Assembly: GCA_023657425.1 (NCBI GenBank)
Contig: JAGTJW010000001.1
Location: forward strand, 1,860,001-1,924,000
DNA: 64,000 nucleotides
Direction of reading: 5' to 3'
DNA from: Ideonella sp. WA131b
GTDB lineage: Bacteria > Pseudomonadota > Gammaproteobacteria > Burkholderiales > Burkholderiaceae_C
Shown: one piece after another, positions 18,088 to 27,128 of the stretch
Position numbering within the stretch: position 1 is the first letter of the stretch
Layout: the number at the start of each line of letters is the position of its first letter
Program-made: the position numbers and the translations under genes
The notes under the pieces: generated by a model
Told to the model about the DNA's origin: nothing
The model's input: the letters and a program-made list of their open reading frames with translations, nothing else
Databases searched by the model: none

Positions 18088-19064
18088 GCGCTGCCTACTC
18101 GCGCATCACCGGCACCGGCAGCCACCTGCCGCCGCGCCGCCTGAGCAACGACGACATGGCCGCCATGCTGGCCGAGCGCGGGCTGGAGACCAGCGACGCC
18201 TGGATCGTGGAGCGCACGGGCATCCGCTTCCGGCACTTTGCGGCCGACGGCGTCGACTGCTCCGACCTCGCCCTGCCGGCCTGCCAGGCCGCACTGGCCG
18301 CGGCCGGGCGCCGCGCCGAAGAAATCGACCTCATCGTCGTGGCCACCTCCACGCCCGACATGGTGTTCCCGTCCACCGCCACCATCCTGCAGCACAAGCT
18401 GGGCGTGCACGGCTGCCCGGCCTTCGACGTGCAGGCGGTGTGCTCGGGCTTTGTCTACGCGCTCACGGTGGCCGACGCGCTCATCCGCACCGGCAGTGCG
18501 CGCTGCGCGCTGGTGGTGGGTGCCGAGGTCTTCTCGCGCATCCTCGACTTCAACGACCGCACGACCTGCGTGCTGTTTGGCGACGGCGCCGGTGCCGTGG
18601 TGCTGGAGGCCAGCGCCGAGCCGGGCATCCTGGCCTCCGAGCTGCACGCCGACGGCCGCCACATGGGCATCCTGTGCACGCCCGGCACCGTGGCCGGCGG
18701 GCAGGTGCTGGGCTCGCCGCTGCTGCGCATGGACGGCCAGGCCGTCTTCCGGCTGGCCGTGGGTGTGCTCGAAGACGCCGCGCGCGCCGTGCTGGCCAAG
18801 GCCGGCCGCACGCCCGAAAGCCTGCAGTGGCTGGTGCCGCACCAGGCCAACATCCGCATCATGCAAGCCACCGCCAGGAAGCTGAAGCTCGCGCCCGAGC
18901 GGCTGGTGGCCACGGTGGCCGAGCACGGCAACACCTCGGCCGCCTCGGTGCCGCTGGCGCTGGACGTGGCCGTGCGCGACGGCCGCATCCGCCGTGGCGA
19001 CAGCGTCATGCTCGAGGGCGTGGGCGGCGGCTTCACCTGGGGGGCGGTGCTGCTCGACTTCTGA
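18084..19064 (+). CDS. fabH: 3-oxoacyl-ACP synthase III (KAS III)
   Basis: 326-aa condensing enzyme that starts fatty acid synthesis from acetyl-CoA and malonyl-ACP. The catalytic Cys is residue 120 in DVQAVCSGF, His lies in VPHQANIRI and Asn in EHGNTSAAS, giving a complete Cys-His-Asn triad. The GTG start overlaps the plsX TGA (GTGA). It is followed 48 bases later by fabD. Confidence 0.96.
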   Translation: MSAAYSRITGTGSHLPPRRLSNDDMAAMLAERGLETSDAWIVERTGIRFRHFAADGVDCSDLALPACQAALAAAGRRAEEIDLIVVATSTPDMVFPSTATILQHKLGVHGCPAFDVQAVCSGFVYALTVADALIRTGSARCALVVGAEVFSRILDFNDRTTCVLFGDGAGAVVLEASAEPGILASELHADGRHMGILCTPGTVAGGQVLGSPLLRMDGQAVFRLAVGVLEDAARAVLAKAGRTPESLQWLVPHQANIRIMQATARKLKLAPERLVATVAEHGNTSAASVPLALDVAVRDGRIRRGDSVMLEGVGGGFTWGAVLLDF

Positions 19065-19112
19065 GCATCCCTGGCCGCCGCGCAATCGACAAACCCACCC
19101 ACCCGATCAACG

Positions 19113-20051
19113 ATGCCCGCCTTTGCTTTTGTCTTTCCGGGCCAGGGTTCCCAGTCCGTCGGCATGCTCGACGCCTGGGGCGACCACCCTGCCGTGCGCG
19201 ACACCCTCGCCGAAGCCTCCGCGGCCCTCGGCCAGGATCTTGGCGCGCTCATCCACAGCGGCCCGAAAGAGGCGCTGGAACTCACCACCCACACGCAGCC
19301 GGTGATGCTGACGGCGGCAATCGCTTGCTTCCGCGCCTGGCGCGCCGAAGGCGGTGCGATGCCGGCGGCGCTGGCCGGGCACTCGCTGGGCGAGTACAGC
19401 GCGCTGGTGGCGGCCGGCGCGCTGACGCTGGCCGATGCGCTGCCGCTGGTGCGCTTCCGTGCCGAGGCCATGCAGCGCGCCGTGCCGGTGGGCGCCGGGG
19501 CCATGGCCGCCATCCTGGGCCTGGAGGCCGAGGCCGTGCGCGCCGGCTGCGACGAGGCCGCGGCCGCCACCGGCGAGCCGGTGTCGCCGGCCAACTTCAA
19601 CGATCCCCGGCAGACCGTCATCGCCGGCAGCCGGGCCGCCGTTGACCGGGCCTGCGAGCTGCTCAAGGCCGCAGGCGCCAAGCGCACGCTGCCGCTGGCG
19701 GTGTCGGCGCCCTTCCATTGCGCGCTGATGAAGCCCGCGGCCGACGAGCTGCGCGCGCGGCTGGCCACCGTGGCCCTGGCGCCGCCGGCCGTGCCGGTGC
19801 TGAACAACATCGATGTGGCCGCGCCCGCCGAGCCCGATGCCATCCGTGATGCGCTCTACCGCCAGGCTTTCGGCCCGGTGCGCTGGGTCGAGCTCACGCT
19901 GGCGCTCAAGGCGCGCGGGCTGCGGCACATCGTGGAATGCGGCCCGGGCAAGGTGCTGGCCGGGCTCGTCAAGCGCATCGACGCCGAGATCCAGACCACG
20001 ACCCTGCTCGACCCGGCCAGCCTGAAGGCGACGCAGGAGATGCTGGCATGA
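19113..20051 (+). CDS. fabD: Malonyl-CoA:ACP transacylase
   Basis: 312-aa enzyme that loads malonate onto ACP. It has the GQGSQ oxyanion loop at residues 10-14, nucleophile Ser91 in GHSLGEYSAL, and the catalytic His in APFHCALM near residue 199. Its TGA overlaps the fabG ATG. Confidence 0.96.
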   Translation: MPAFAFVFPGQGSQSVGMLDAWGDHPAVRDTLAEASAALGQDLGALIHSGPKEALELTTHTQPVMLTAAIACFRAWRAEGGAMPAALAGHSLGEYSALVAAGALTLADALPLVRFRAEAMQRAVPVGAGAMAAILGLEAEAVRAGCDEAAAATGEPVSPANFNDPRQTVIAGSRAAVDRACELLKAAGAKRTLPLAVSAPFHCALMKPAADELRARLATVALAPPAVPVLNNIDVAAPAEPDAIRDALYRQAFGPVRWVELTLALKARGLRHIVECGPGKVLAGLVKRIDAEIQTTTLLDPASLKATQEMLA

Positions 20052-20809
20052 CCCTTCCACAAGCCCAGGGCGACCGGGCCGGCGTGCAGGTGGCCCTCGT
20101 CACGGGCGCCTCGCGCGGCATCGGCCGCGCCATCGCGCTGCGGCTGGCGGCCGACGGGTTCAAGGTCGTCGGCACCGCCACCACCGAGGCCGGCGCCGCC
20201 GGCATCGCCGCGGCGCTGGCGCCGCACGGCGGCGAGGGCATCGTGCTCAACGTCACCAACGGCGCCGCGCTCGACGCCGCCATCGACGGCATCGTCAAGC
20301 GCCACGGCGGCCTGCACGTGCTCGTCAACAACGCCGGCATCACGCGCGACGGCCTGTCGATGCGCATGAAGGACGAGGACTGGGACGCCGTGCACGACAC
20401 CAACCTCAAGGCGGTGTTCCGCGCCTGCCGGGCCGCCACGCGGCCGATGATGAAGCAGCGCTACGGCCGCATCGTCAACATCACCAGCGTCGTCGGCGCC
20501 ATCGGCAACGCGGGGCAGGCCAACTACGCCGCGGCCAAGGCCGGCGTGGCCGGCCTCACGCGGGCGCTGGCGCGCGAGCTGGGGCCCCGCAGCATCACCG
20601 TCAACTGTGTGGCGCCGGGTTTCATCGCCACCGACATGACCGAGGGCCTGCCCGAGGCCGCCCGCGCCGCGCTGATGGCGCAGATCCCGCTGGGCCGCCT
20701 CGGCCAGGCCGACGAGGTGGCCGCGGCCGTGGCCTTTTTGGCCAGCCCCGGCGCGGGCTACGTCACCGGCACCGAACTGCACGTCAACGGCGGCATGGCC
20801 ATGGCCTGA
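20048..20809 (+). CDS. fabG: 3-oxoacyl-ACP reductase
   Basis: 253-aa NADPH-dependent short-chain reductase of fatty acid elongation. TGASRGIG (about residues 19-26) binds the cofactor. NNAGITRDGL and the YAAAK Tyr-Lys pair (about 160-164) are catalytic, and VAPGFIATDMT follows. The ATGA overlap with fabD fixes the start at 20048; the frame is open further upstream but that would run deep into fabD. Confidence 0.96.
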   Translation: MTLPQAQGDRAGVQVALVTGASRGIGRAIALRLAADGFKVVGTATTEAGAAGIAAALAPHGGEGIVLNVTNGAALDAAIDGIVKRHGGLHVLVNNAGITRDGLSMRMKDEDWDAVHDTNLKAVFRACRAATRPMMKQRYGRIVNITSVVGAIGNAGQANYAAAKAGVAGLTRALARELGPRSITVNCVAPGFIATDMTEGLPEAARAALMAQIPLGRLGQADEVAAAVAFLASPGAGYVTGTELHVNGGMAMA

Positions 20810-20851
20810 CCGCCGGCTGCCACGCCTCCAGGCACTGCCCACCCCGGCCGC

Positions 20852-20857
20852 TAGAAT
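20852..20857 (+). promoter_or_regulatory. Candidate -10 for acpP
   Basis: TAGAAT in the 84-base fabG-acpP gap, giving a leader of about 30 bases that includes a strong ribosome site. An extra promoter here would fit the high demand for acyl carrier protein. The -35 is unclear. Confidence 0.4.
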
Positions 20858-20893
20858 CCGCGGCGTTTTTCCGATCCCACTCCAGGAGGAGTC

Positions 20894-21133
20894 ATGAGCG
20901 ATATCGAAGCCCGAGTCAAGAAGATCATTGCCGAACAGCTCGGCGTGCCCGAGTCCGACGTGACCAACGAAAAGGCCTTCGTGGCCGACCTGGGCGCCGA
21001 TTCGCTCGACACCGTCGAGCTGGTGATGGCACTCGAAGACGAGTTCGGCATCGAGATTCCCGACGAAGAGGCCGAGAAGATCACCACGGTGCAGCTGGCG
21101 ATCGACTACGCGGTCTCGCACCACAAGGCCTGA
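20894..21133 (+). CDS. acpP: Acyl carrier protein
   Basis: 79-aa acidic carrier protein. Ser37 in [10 protein letters not shown] is the phosphopantetheine attachment site, loaded by AcpS (also in this window). A strong ribosome site (CAGGAGGAG) lies directly upstream. The sequence is nearly standard for betaproteobacteria. Confidence 0.98.
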   Translation: MSDIEARVKKIIAEQLGVPESDVTNEKAFVADLGADSLDTVELVMALEDEFGIEIPDEEAEKITTVQLAIDYAVSHHKA

Positions 21134-21150
21134 AGGCGCGCCCGGCCGGA

Positions 21151-22398
21151 ATGGGTACGCGTCGCAGGGTCGTCGTCACCGGTCTCGGGCTGGTCAGCCC
21201 GGTGGGCAACAGCGTGGCCGAGGGCTGGGCCAATCTGGTGGCCGGCCGCACCGGCATCGGGCCCATCACGCGCTTCGACGCCAGCGCCATGGCCTGCCGC
21301 TTTGCCGGCGAGGTCAAGGGCTTCCGCATCGAAGACTACATTCCGGCCAAAGAGGCGCGGCACATGGACACCTTCATCCACTACGGGATGGCGGCGTCCA
21401 TGCAGGCGGTGGCCGATGCCGGCCTGCCCACCGGCGCGGCGCTTGGCGAGGATGCCGCCGAGCGCATCGGCGTCATGGTGGGCTCGGGCATCGGCGGCCT
21501 GCCGATGATCGAGCAGACGCACGCCGAGTACGCGGCGCGCGGCCCGCGGCGCATCAGCCCGTTCTTCGTGCCGGCCTCGATCATCAACATGATCTCGGGG
21601 CACGTGTCCATCCAGTACGGCTTCACGGGCCCCAACCTGGCCATCGTCACGGCCTGCACCACGGGCTTGCACTGCATCGGCGAGGCCGGCCGGCTCATCG
21701 AGTACGGCGATGCCGACGTCATGGTGGCCGGTGGCGCCGAGAGCACCGTCAGCCCGTTGGGCATCGGCGGTTTTGCCGCGGCGCGGGCGCTGTCCACGCG
21801 CAACGACGACCCGGCCACTGCCAGCCGCCCCTGGGACAAAGACCGCGACGGCTTCGTGCTCGGCGAGGGCGCGGGCGTGCTGGTGCTCGAAGAGTACGAA
21901 CACGCCCGCAAGCGCGGCGCCAAGGTCTATGCCGAGCTGGCCGGCTTCGGCATGGGCGCCGACGCCTTCCACATGACGGCGCCCAACGTCGACGGCCCCA
22001 AGCGCAGCATGAAGGCGGCCCTGCGCAACGCCGGCATCAACGCGGCCGAGGTGCAGTACCTCAACGCCCACGGCACGAGCACGCCGCTGGGCGACATCAA
22101 CGAGACCAACGCGATCAAGCTCGCGTTCGGCGAGCACGCCCGGAGCATGGTGGTCAACTCGACGAAGTCGATGACCGGCCACCTGCTCGGCGGGGCCGGC
22201 GGCATCGAGTCGGTGTTCACGGTGCTGGCGGTTCACCACCAGGTCTCGCCGCCCACGATCAACATCTTCAGCCAGGACCCCGAGTGCGACCTGGACTACT
22301 GCGCCAACGTGGCGCGCGACCTGAAGATCGACGTCGCGGTGAAGAACAACTTCGGCTTTGGCGGCACCAACGGCACGCTGGTGTTCCGGCGCGCCTGA
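21151..22398 (+). CDS. fabF: 3-oxoacyl-ACP synthase II (KAS II)
   Basis: 415-aa condensing enzyme for chain elongation. The catalytic Cys169 lies in VTACTTGLHC, with the two His residues in NAHGTST and SMTGHLLGGAG, so the triad is complete. It lies 17 bases after acpP and is the last fatty-acid gene of the operon. Confidence 0.96.
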   Translation: MGTRRRVVVTGLGLVSPVGNSVAEGWANLVAGRTGIGPITRFDASAMACRFAGEVKGFRIEDYIPAKEARHMDTFIHYGMAASMQAVADAGLPTGAALGEDAAERIGVMVGSGIGGLPMIEQTHAEYAARGPRRISPFFVPASIINMISGHVSIQYGFTGPNLAIVTACTTGLHCIGEAGRLIEYGDADVMVAGGAESTVSPLGIGGFAAARALSTRNDDPATASRPWDKDRDGFVLGEGAGVLVLEEYEHARKRGAKVYAELAGFGMGADAFHMTAPNVDGPKRSMKAALRNAGINAAEVQYLNAHGTSTPLGDINETNAIKLAFGEHARSMVVNSTKSMTGHLLGGAGGIESVFTVLAVHHQVSPPTINIFSQDPECDLDYCANVARDLKIDVAVKNNFGFGGTNGTLVFRRA

Positions 22399-22422
22399 CG
22401 GGCCGCCGCCGCCCCCACGACG

Positions 22423-22866
22423 ATGCGCGCGGCGCCCGCCGTCGAAGTGGCGGTGAGCCCGCCGGCCGCGGCCCGGCACGGCGTGACGCTGCTGGCGGCG
22501 CTGGCCGGCGCCTCGGGCGCGGCCTGGGTGGCCGGCCACGCCGGTGCCGCCGCGGCCTGGGGATGGCTGGCGCTGGTGCCGGCCGCGCTGCTGGGCCGCC
22601 GGCTGGGCCCGCGCGGGCGCGCCGTGCTCGCCTGGGACGGCCGGCGCTGGCATTGCGACGGCCAGCCCGGCACGGTGGCGGTGCACCTCGACCTGCAGCA
22701 CACGCTGCTGCTGCGCTGGGTGCCCGAGGCCGGTGGCGGGCGGCGCTGGCTGCTGCCGCACCGCGCGGGCAGTGGTGCGCAATGGCAGGCGCTGCGCGTG
22801 GCGCTGTTTGCCGGCCAGCCTGAACCCGCGACCGACGCCGCCGGCCAGCCGCCGCTGACGCCTTGA
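22423..22866 (+). CDS. Small membrane protein resembling YgfX/CptA
   Basis: 147-aa protein with a hydrophobic pair of segments (about residues 20-58) followed by a short soluble domain rich in Trp and Arg (VLAWDGRRWHCDG, LRWVPEAGGGRRWLLP, WQALRVALF). This layout resembles YgfX proteins, which in enterics are encoded next to sdhE and have been linked to division and succinate dehydrogenase functions. Here the gene is instead between fabF and rpoE. Homology is suggested by pattern only, so I leave the function open. Confidence 0.6.
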   Translation: MRAAPAVEVAVSPPAAARHGVTLLAALAGASGAAWVAGHAGAAAAWGWLALVPAALLGRRLGPRGRAVLAWDGRRWHCDGQPGTVAVHLDLQHTLLLRWVPEAGGGRRWLLPHRAGSGAQWQALRVALFAGQPEPATDAAGQPPLTP

Positions 22867-22903
22867 GCGCAGGACCGCACGACCGCATGACCGGCATGAC
22901 CGC

Positions 22904-23518
22904 ATGAGCCCCGTCGAGCCCGACACCGACGCCCAGCTGGTGGCCCGCGCCCAGCGCGGCGAGCAGCGCGCCTTCGAGCTGCTGGTGATGAAGTACCAGC
23001 GCCGCATCGAGCGCCTGATCGGCCGCATGGTGCGCGACGACGCCCTCGTGCAGGACATCGCGCAGGAGAGTTTCATCCGCGCCTACCGGGCGCTGCCGCA
23101 GTTCCGCGGCGACAGTGCCTTCTACACCTGGATGTACCGGATTGCCGTCAACACCGCCAAGAAGGCGCTCATGGACCTGAAGCGGGACCCGGTGATCTTC
23201 GAGTCCGCCCTGCAGCCCGCCGACGACGGCGAGGAAACTTCCAGCCGCCAGATCGAACCAAGCGATGGCGAGACGCCCGACGCGGTGCTGGCCAGCAAAG
23301 AAATCGCCCAGGCGGTGAACGCCGCGGTCGAGGCGCTGTCTGACGACCTGCGGCAGGCGATCACGCTGCGCGAGATCGAAGGCCTGAGCTACGACGAGAT
23401 TGCCGACGTGATGAACTGCCCCATTGGAACCGTGCGCTCGCGCATCTTCCGCGCCCGCGAGGCCATCGCCGAACGCCTGCGCCCGCTGATCGACCGCCCC
23501 GAAGGCACCCGCTGGTAA
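22904..23518 (+). CDS. rpoE: Extracytoplasmic function sigma factor RpoE (sigma-E/AlgU)
   Basis: 204-aa sigma-70 family ECF factor for envelope stress. Region 2 is visible as FELLVMKYQRRIERLIGRMV and QDIAQESFIRAYRAL, and region 4 helix-turn-helix as LSYDEIADVMNCPIGTVRSR. It is followed by rseA, rseB and mucD, the usual anti-sigma and protease genes of the same response. The start at 22904 lies 37 bases after the YgfX-like gene. Confidence 0.95.
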   Translation: MSPVEPDTDAQLVARAQRGEQRAFELLVMKYQRRIERLIGRMVRDDALVQDIAQESFIRAYRALPQFRGDSAFYTWMYRIAVNTAKKALMDLKRDPVIFESALQPADDGEETSSRQIEPSDGETPDAVLASKEIAQAVNAAVEALSDDLRQAITLREIEGLSYDEIADVMNCPIGTVRSRIFRAREAIAERLRPLIDRPEGTRW

Positions 23519-23549
23519 GCCAGCCCACCCACTGCCGCCCGTAGCCGCC

Positions 23550-24125
23550 ATGTCTGCCACCTCGCCCCGCCCGCACCCCGGCGCACCCGCCGCCCCGTCG
23601 CCCGACTGGCTCTCGGCCGCCGCCGATGGCGATGCCGATGCCCTTGACCGCGCCCTGCGCGTGCTGCGCGAGGGCGACGCCACCGCCGCCGCGCGGGTGC
23701 GGGCCGACTGGCGGGCCTACCACCTGATCGGCGACGTGCTGCGCTCGCCCGAGCTGGCCTCGCCGCCCGCGCACGACGCCGCCTTCATGGCCGGCTTGCG
23801 CGCGCGGCTGGCCGCCGAGCCGGTGGTGCTGGCGCCGGCCGCGCCGCGCCCGGCGCGCTGGCGGCTGCCGGCCGCCGCGGTGGCCAGTGCCGCCGGCGTG
23901 GCCGTGGTGGCCGGGCTGCTCGTCATGGCGCGCGGCGGCGGTGGCGAGGCGCCGGGCGCTGCCGTGCCGCTGGCGGCCGCGCCGGTGCTGCGCGACGGCG
24001 TGCTGCGCGACGCCCGCATCGAAGAGTTCATGCGCGTGCACCAGGGCGCGGCCGGCAGCCTGACGCTGCTGCCGCCGGGTGTGCGCCAGGTCGATCTCGT
24101 CGTGACTCCGGCGCCGCAGCGCTGA
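23550..24125 (+). CDS. rseA: Anti-sigma-E factor RseA/MucA
   Basis: 191-aa single-pass inner-membrane protein. The N-terminal cytoplasmic part (WLSAAADGDADALDRALRVL, WRAYHLIGDVLRS) matches the RseA sigma-binding domain. A transmembrane stretch lies at about residues 108-128, followed by a short periplasmic part. Release by regulated proteolysis is expected from the family. The stop overlaps the rseB ATG by one base. Confidence 0.9.
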   Translation: MSATSPRPHPGAPAAPSPDWLSAAADGDADALDRALRVLREGDATAAARVRADWRAYHLIGDVLRSPELASPPAHDAAFMAGLRARLAAEPVVLAPAAPRPARWRLPAAAVASAAGVAVVAGLLVMARGGGGEAPGAAVPLAAAPVLRDGVLRDARIEEFMRVHQGAAGSLTLLPPGVRQVDLVVTPAPQR

Positions 24126-25201
24126 TGGGCGGCCTTGCAGTCGAGCGGCTGGCGCAGCCCGCGGTGGGGCCGCGGGCCCGGGCGCGGGCCGCGGCGCTGG
24201 CGGGGGTCTTGGTGGCTGTGGTGGCCAGCGCCCCCGCCCAGGCCCAGCCCGCCGCGGCCGAGACGCTGCTGCCCGCCGCCGAGGCCCGCCAGTGGCTGGC
24301 GCGCGTGCAGCAGGCCGCGCGCAGCGGCAACTACGAGGGCACGCTGGTCTACAGCGCCGGGGGCCAGCTGACGAGTTCGCAGGTGCGCCACTACCGCGTC
24401 GGCGAGCAGACCTACGAGCTGCTCGAATCGATGGACGGCCGCCAGCACCGCATCGTGCGCCACAACGACCTGGTGCAGACGGTGTGGCCCGGCAGCCGCG
24501 TGGCCGTGGTCGAAAGGCGCGAGACCCTGCCGGCCTGGGGCACCACGCCGCAGTCCGTTGACCCGCTGGCGCTGGAGAGCTACGAGCTGCGGCTGGAGGG
24601 CGCCTCGCGCGTGGCCGGCCGCGAGGCCCAGGTGGTGCGCATGCAGCCGCGCGACATGCTGCGTTATGCCCAGCGCCTGTGGGCCGACGTGACCACCGGC
24701 CTGATGCTGCGTGCCGATGTGCTGGCGCCCGCCGCCGACGGGCGGCCCGACCTGAAGGCCGCGCTGGAGTCGCATGCCTTCTCCGAGATCGAGCTCGGCG
24801 TGAAGCCGCGGCCCGAACGCGTGACGCAGTGGCTGAACCGGCTGGAGGGCTACCAGGTCAGCCGCCCGCAGCAGCAGCGCACCACGCTCGAGGCCGAAGG
24901 CTGGGCCGTGGCGCGGCCGGTGAAGGGCTTCACGCTGGCCGGCTGCCTGAAGCGCGGCATGGCCACGGCCGGCGAGGCCGCCCCGGTGATGCAGGCCGTG
25001 TTCACCGACGGGCTGACGCACGTCTCGGTGTTCGTCGAACCCTTCCAGCCCGAGCGCCACCGCCAGGAGCTGCACGCCCAGCGCGGCGCCACCGCCACCT
25101 TGACGGCGCGGCGCGACGTGCATTGGGTCACCGTCGTCGGCGACGTGCCGGTGCCCACGCTGAGGTTGTTCGCCGACGCGCTGGAACGGCGCACGCCCTG
25201 A
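24125..25201 (+). CDS. rseB: Sigma-E regulatory protein RseB/MucB
   Basis: 358-aa periplasmic protein that binds RseA and, from family knowledge, senses lipids or LPS. It has a signal peptide ending near AQAQPAAA, then the lipoprotein-like fold (QWLARVQQAARSGNYEGTLVY, YELLESMDGRQHRIVRHND) and a smaller C-terminal domain. TGATG overlap with rseA indicates coupled translation. Confidence 0.92.
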   Translation: MGGLAVERLAQPAVGPRARARAAALAGVLVAVVASAPAQAQPAAAETLLPAAEARQWLARVQQAARSGNYEGTLVYSAGGQLTSSQVRHYRVGEQTYELLESMDGRQHRIVRHNDLVQTVWPGSRVAVVERRETLPAWGTTPQSVDPLALESYELRLEGASRVAGREAQVVRMQPRDMLRYAQRLWADVTTGLMLRADVLAPAADGRPDLKAALESHAFSEIELGVKPRPERVTQWLNRLEGYQVSRPQQQRTTLEAEGWAVARPVKGFTLAGCLKRGMATAGEAAPVMQAVFTDGLTHVSVFVEPFQPERHRQELHAQRGATATLTARRDVHWVTVVGDVPVPTLRLFADALERRTP

Positions 25202-25252
25202 ACCCCGTTTGATTCCCGTTTCCCCACCCCGAACCGCTGCCGCACCGATCCC

Positions 25253-26740
25253 ATGAAGACCCGCCATCCCGCCCCCGCGCGTACCACCCCCTGGATCGCC
25301 CCGGTCCTGCTGAGCCTGCTCGTCGCCGTGCCGGCGGCGCTGCTGCCGCTGCAGGCGGCGCAGGCCCAGCCGCAGGCTGCCGCGGTGACCGGCCTGCCCG
25401 ACTTCACTGAACTGGTGGAGCGCGTGAGCCCCAGCGTCGTCAACATCCGCACCGCCGAGCGGCGCAGCACCAGCGTCGCTGGCGGCAGCGGGGTCGATCC
25501 CGGCATCGAGGAGTTTTTCCGCCGCTTCGGCATCCCCATGCCCAACCAGCGGCCGGCGCCGCGCGGCAACCCGCGCGACGGCGACGAAGAAGCCACGCCG
25601 CGCGGCGTGGGCTCGGGCTTCATCCTCAGCGCCGACGGCTTCATCATGACCAACGCCCACGTGGTGGACGGCGCCGACGAAGTCATCGTCACGCTCACCG
25701 ACAAGCGCGAGCTCAAGGCGCGCATCGTCGGCACCGACCGCCGCACCGACGTGGCCGTGGTCAAGGTCGACGCCACCGGGCTGCCGGCCGTGCGCATCGG
25801 CGACGTCAACCGCCTGAAGGTGGGCGAGTGGGTGATGGCCATCGGCTCGCCCTTCGGGCTGGAGAACACCGTCACCGCCGGCATCGTCAGCGCCAAGCAG
25901 CGCGACACCGGCGAGTACCTGCCCTTCATCCAGACCGACGTCGCCATCAACCCCGGCAACTCCGGCGGCCCGCTGCTCAACCTGCGCGGCGAGGTCGTGG
26001 GCATCAACTCGCAGATCTACAGCCGCTCCGGCGGCTTCCAGGGCATCAGCTTCGCCATCCCCATCGACGAGGCCATGCGCGTGGCCGATCAGCTGCGCAC
26101 CCTGGGCCGCGTCATCCGCGGCCGCATCGGCGTGCAGATCGGCCAGGTCAGCAAGGAGGTGGCCGAGTCCATCGGCCTGGGCGCGGCGCGGGGTGCGCTG
26201 GTCACCGGTGTGGAGCGCGACCAGCCGGCCGAGAAGGCGGGCGTCGAGGCCGGCGACATCATCCTGCGCGTCGACGGCAAGGCGGTGGAGCGCTCGGCCG
26301 ACCTGCCGCGCCTGATCGGCGGCCTCAAGCCGGGGTCCAAGGCGGTGCTGCAGGTGTTCCGCCGCGGCGCCACGCGCGAGCTCACGGTGACCATCGGCGA
26401 GTTCGAGACCGAGCGCCCGGCGCGCCGCGCCGCCGCCGAGCCGAACGCACCCACCCCTGCCGCCAAGAGCACGCTGGGCCTGGGCGTGAGCGAGCTCGCC
26501 GACGCGCAGAAGCGCGAGCTGCGCATCACGGGCGGCGTGCGCGTCGACAGCGTCGATGGGCCCGCCGCCCGCGCCGGCCTGCGCGAGGGCGACGTGATCC
26601 TCTCGCTGGATAACACCGAGATCACCGACCTGCGCCAGTTCAACGCCACCGTGCAGCGGCTGGAGAAGGCGCGCACCATCACGGCGCTGGTGCGGCGCGG
26701 GGACTGGGTCAACTACGTGGTCATCCGGCTCGGGCGCTGA
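25253..26740 (+). CDS. mucD: Periplasmic serine protease MucD/DegP
   Basis: 495-aa Do-like protease/chaperone. It has a signal peptide to about residue 38 (LQAAQAQ), then a trypsin-like domain with catalytic His136 (TNAHVV), Asp166 (RTDVAVV) and Ser237 (GNSGGP), then two PDZ domains (about 280-370 and 405-490). It handles misfolded envelope proteins and is the usual last gene of the sigma-E operon in this group. A 558-base gene-free gap follows. Confidence 0.95.
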   Translation: MKTRHPAPARTTPWIAPVLLSLLVAVPAALLPLQAAQAQPQAAAVTGLPDFTELVERVSPSVVNIRTAERRSTSVAGGSGVDPGIEEFFRRFGIPMPNQRPAPRGNPRDGDEEATPRGVGSGFILSADGFIMTNAHVVDGADEVIVTLTDKRELKARIVGTDRRTDVAVVKVDATGLPAVRIGDVNRLKVGEWVMAIGSPFGLENTVTAGIVSAKQRDTGEYLPFIQTDVAINPGNSGGPLLNLRGEVVGINSQIYSRSGGFQGISFAIPIDEAMRVADQLRTLGRVIRGRIGVQIGQVSKEVAESIGLGAARGALVTGVERDQPAEKAGVEAGDIILRVDGKAVERSADLPRLIGGLKPGSKAVLQVFRRGATRELTVTIGEFETERPARRAAAEPNAPTPAAKSTLGLGVSELADAQKRELRITGGVRVDSVDGPAARAGLREGDVILSLDNTEITDLRQFNATVQRLEKARTITALVRRGDWVNYVVIRLGR

Positions 26741-27025
26741 ACAGTCCCCCCAGAAGGCGCCGGGGCGGCCAGCGTCCGACTGATCCTTCAGGTCTTTCCA
26801 CATTGCGAAAAGAGCGGGAGGTCGCGTCGCGGCGGCGGCTGGTCGCCGGGCCCGCCGGCTGGCCGACGCGGCCCGGCAAGAAGTGAGTGGTCTATCACTT
26901 CAACCCCGCCTTGGGCGGGATTAGGGCGGTGGCTGTCTAAAATGGGCTCCCGCGATGCTGGATTCGGCTGCTTCCGTCGGCCGCCGTCGCGGCGCCGCGA
27001 CACCGCTCCCGGCCTGCCCCAGAGC
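26741..27025. other. Gene-free region after mucD, with operator-like inverted repeat and -10-like box
   Basis: No supported coding sequence. It contains a 7-bp perfect inverted repeat GAAGTGA (26880-26886) / TCACTTC (26895-26901) with an 8-base spacer. A CCCGCC/GGCGGG hairpin (26905-26919) has no T-run. TAAAAT at 26938-26943 could serve as a -10 for a transcript running rightward through the gap. An ORF from ATG 26955 runs to 27302, but its composition does not look coding and it passes through the small RNA candidate. Confidence 0.5.
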
Positions 27026-27045
27026 TGTGAATAAACTGTGGACAA
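27026..27045 (-). promoter_or_regulatory. Two tandem DnaA-box-like 9-mers
   Basis: On the minus strand TTATTCACA (27034-27026) fits the TTATNCACA consensus exactly. TTGTCCACA (27045-27037) differs at one position. They have the same orientation and are 11 bases apart, about one helical turn. They sit roughly 70 bases upstream of the small RNA -10. Confidence 0.5.
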
Positions 27046-27116
27046 CTTTCTCTGTCGGAAACCCGCAACGGCCGGAAATCAAGCATTGGCGCGGGTTCCC
27101 GGCCGGTCCTTTTGGC

Positions 27117-27122
27117 TACAAT
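27117..27122 (+). promoter_or_regulatory. -10 box of the small RNA candidate
   Basis: TACAAT. Six bases further, at about 27129, transcription would begin right at the first hairpin. The -35 is poor (GTTCCC region near 27095). Confidence 0.5.
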
Positions 27123-27128
27123 GGACTT

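Noticed and set aside
20858..20880. Terminator before acpP (CCGCGG then T5)
   Set aside because: The stem is only a self-complementary hexamer and the acpP promoter and leader overlap it.
23717..26803. 1028-codon open frame on the minus strand opposite rseA-rseB-mucD
   Set aside because: Antisense shadow frame of three clear genes, with no recognisable motif.
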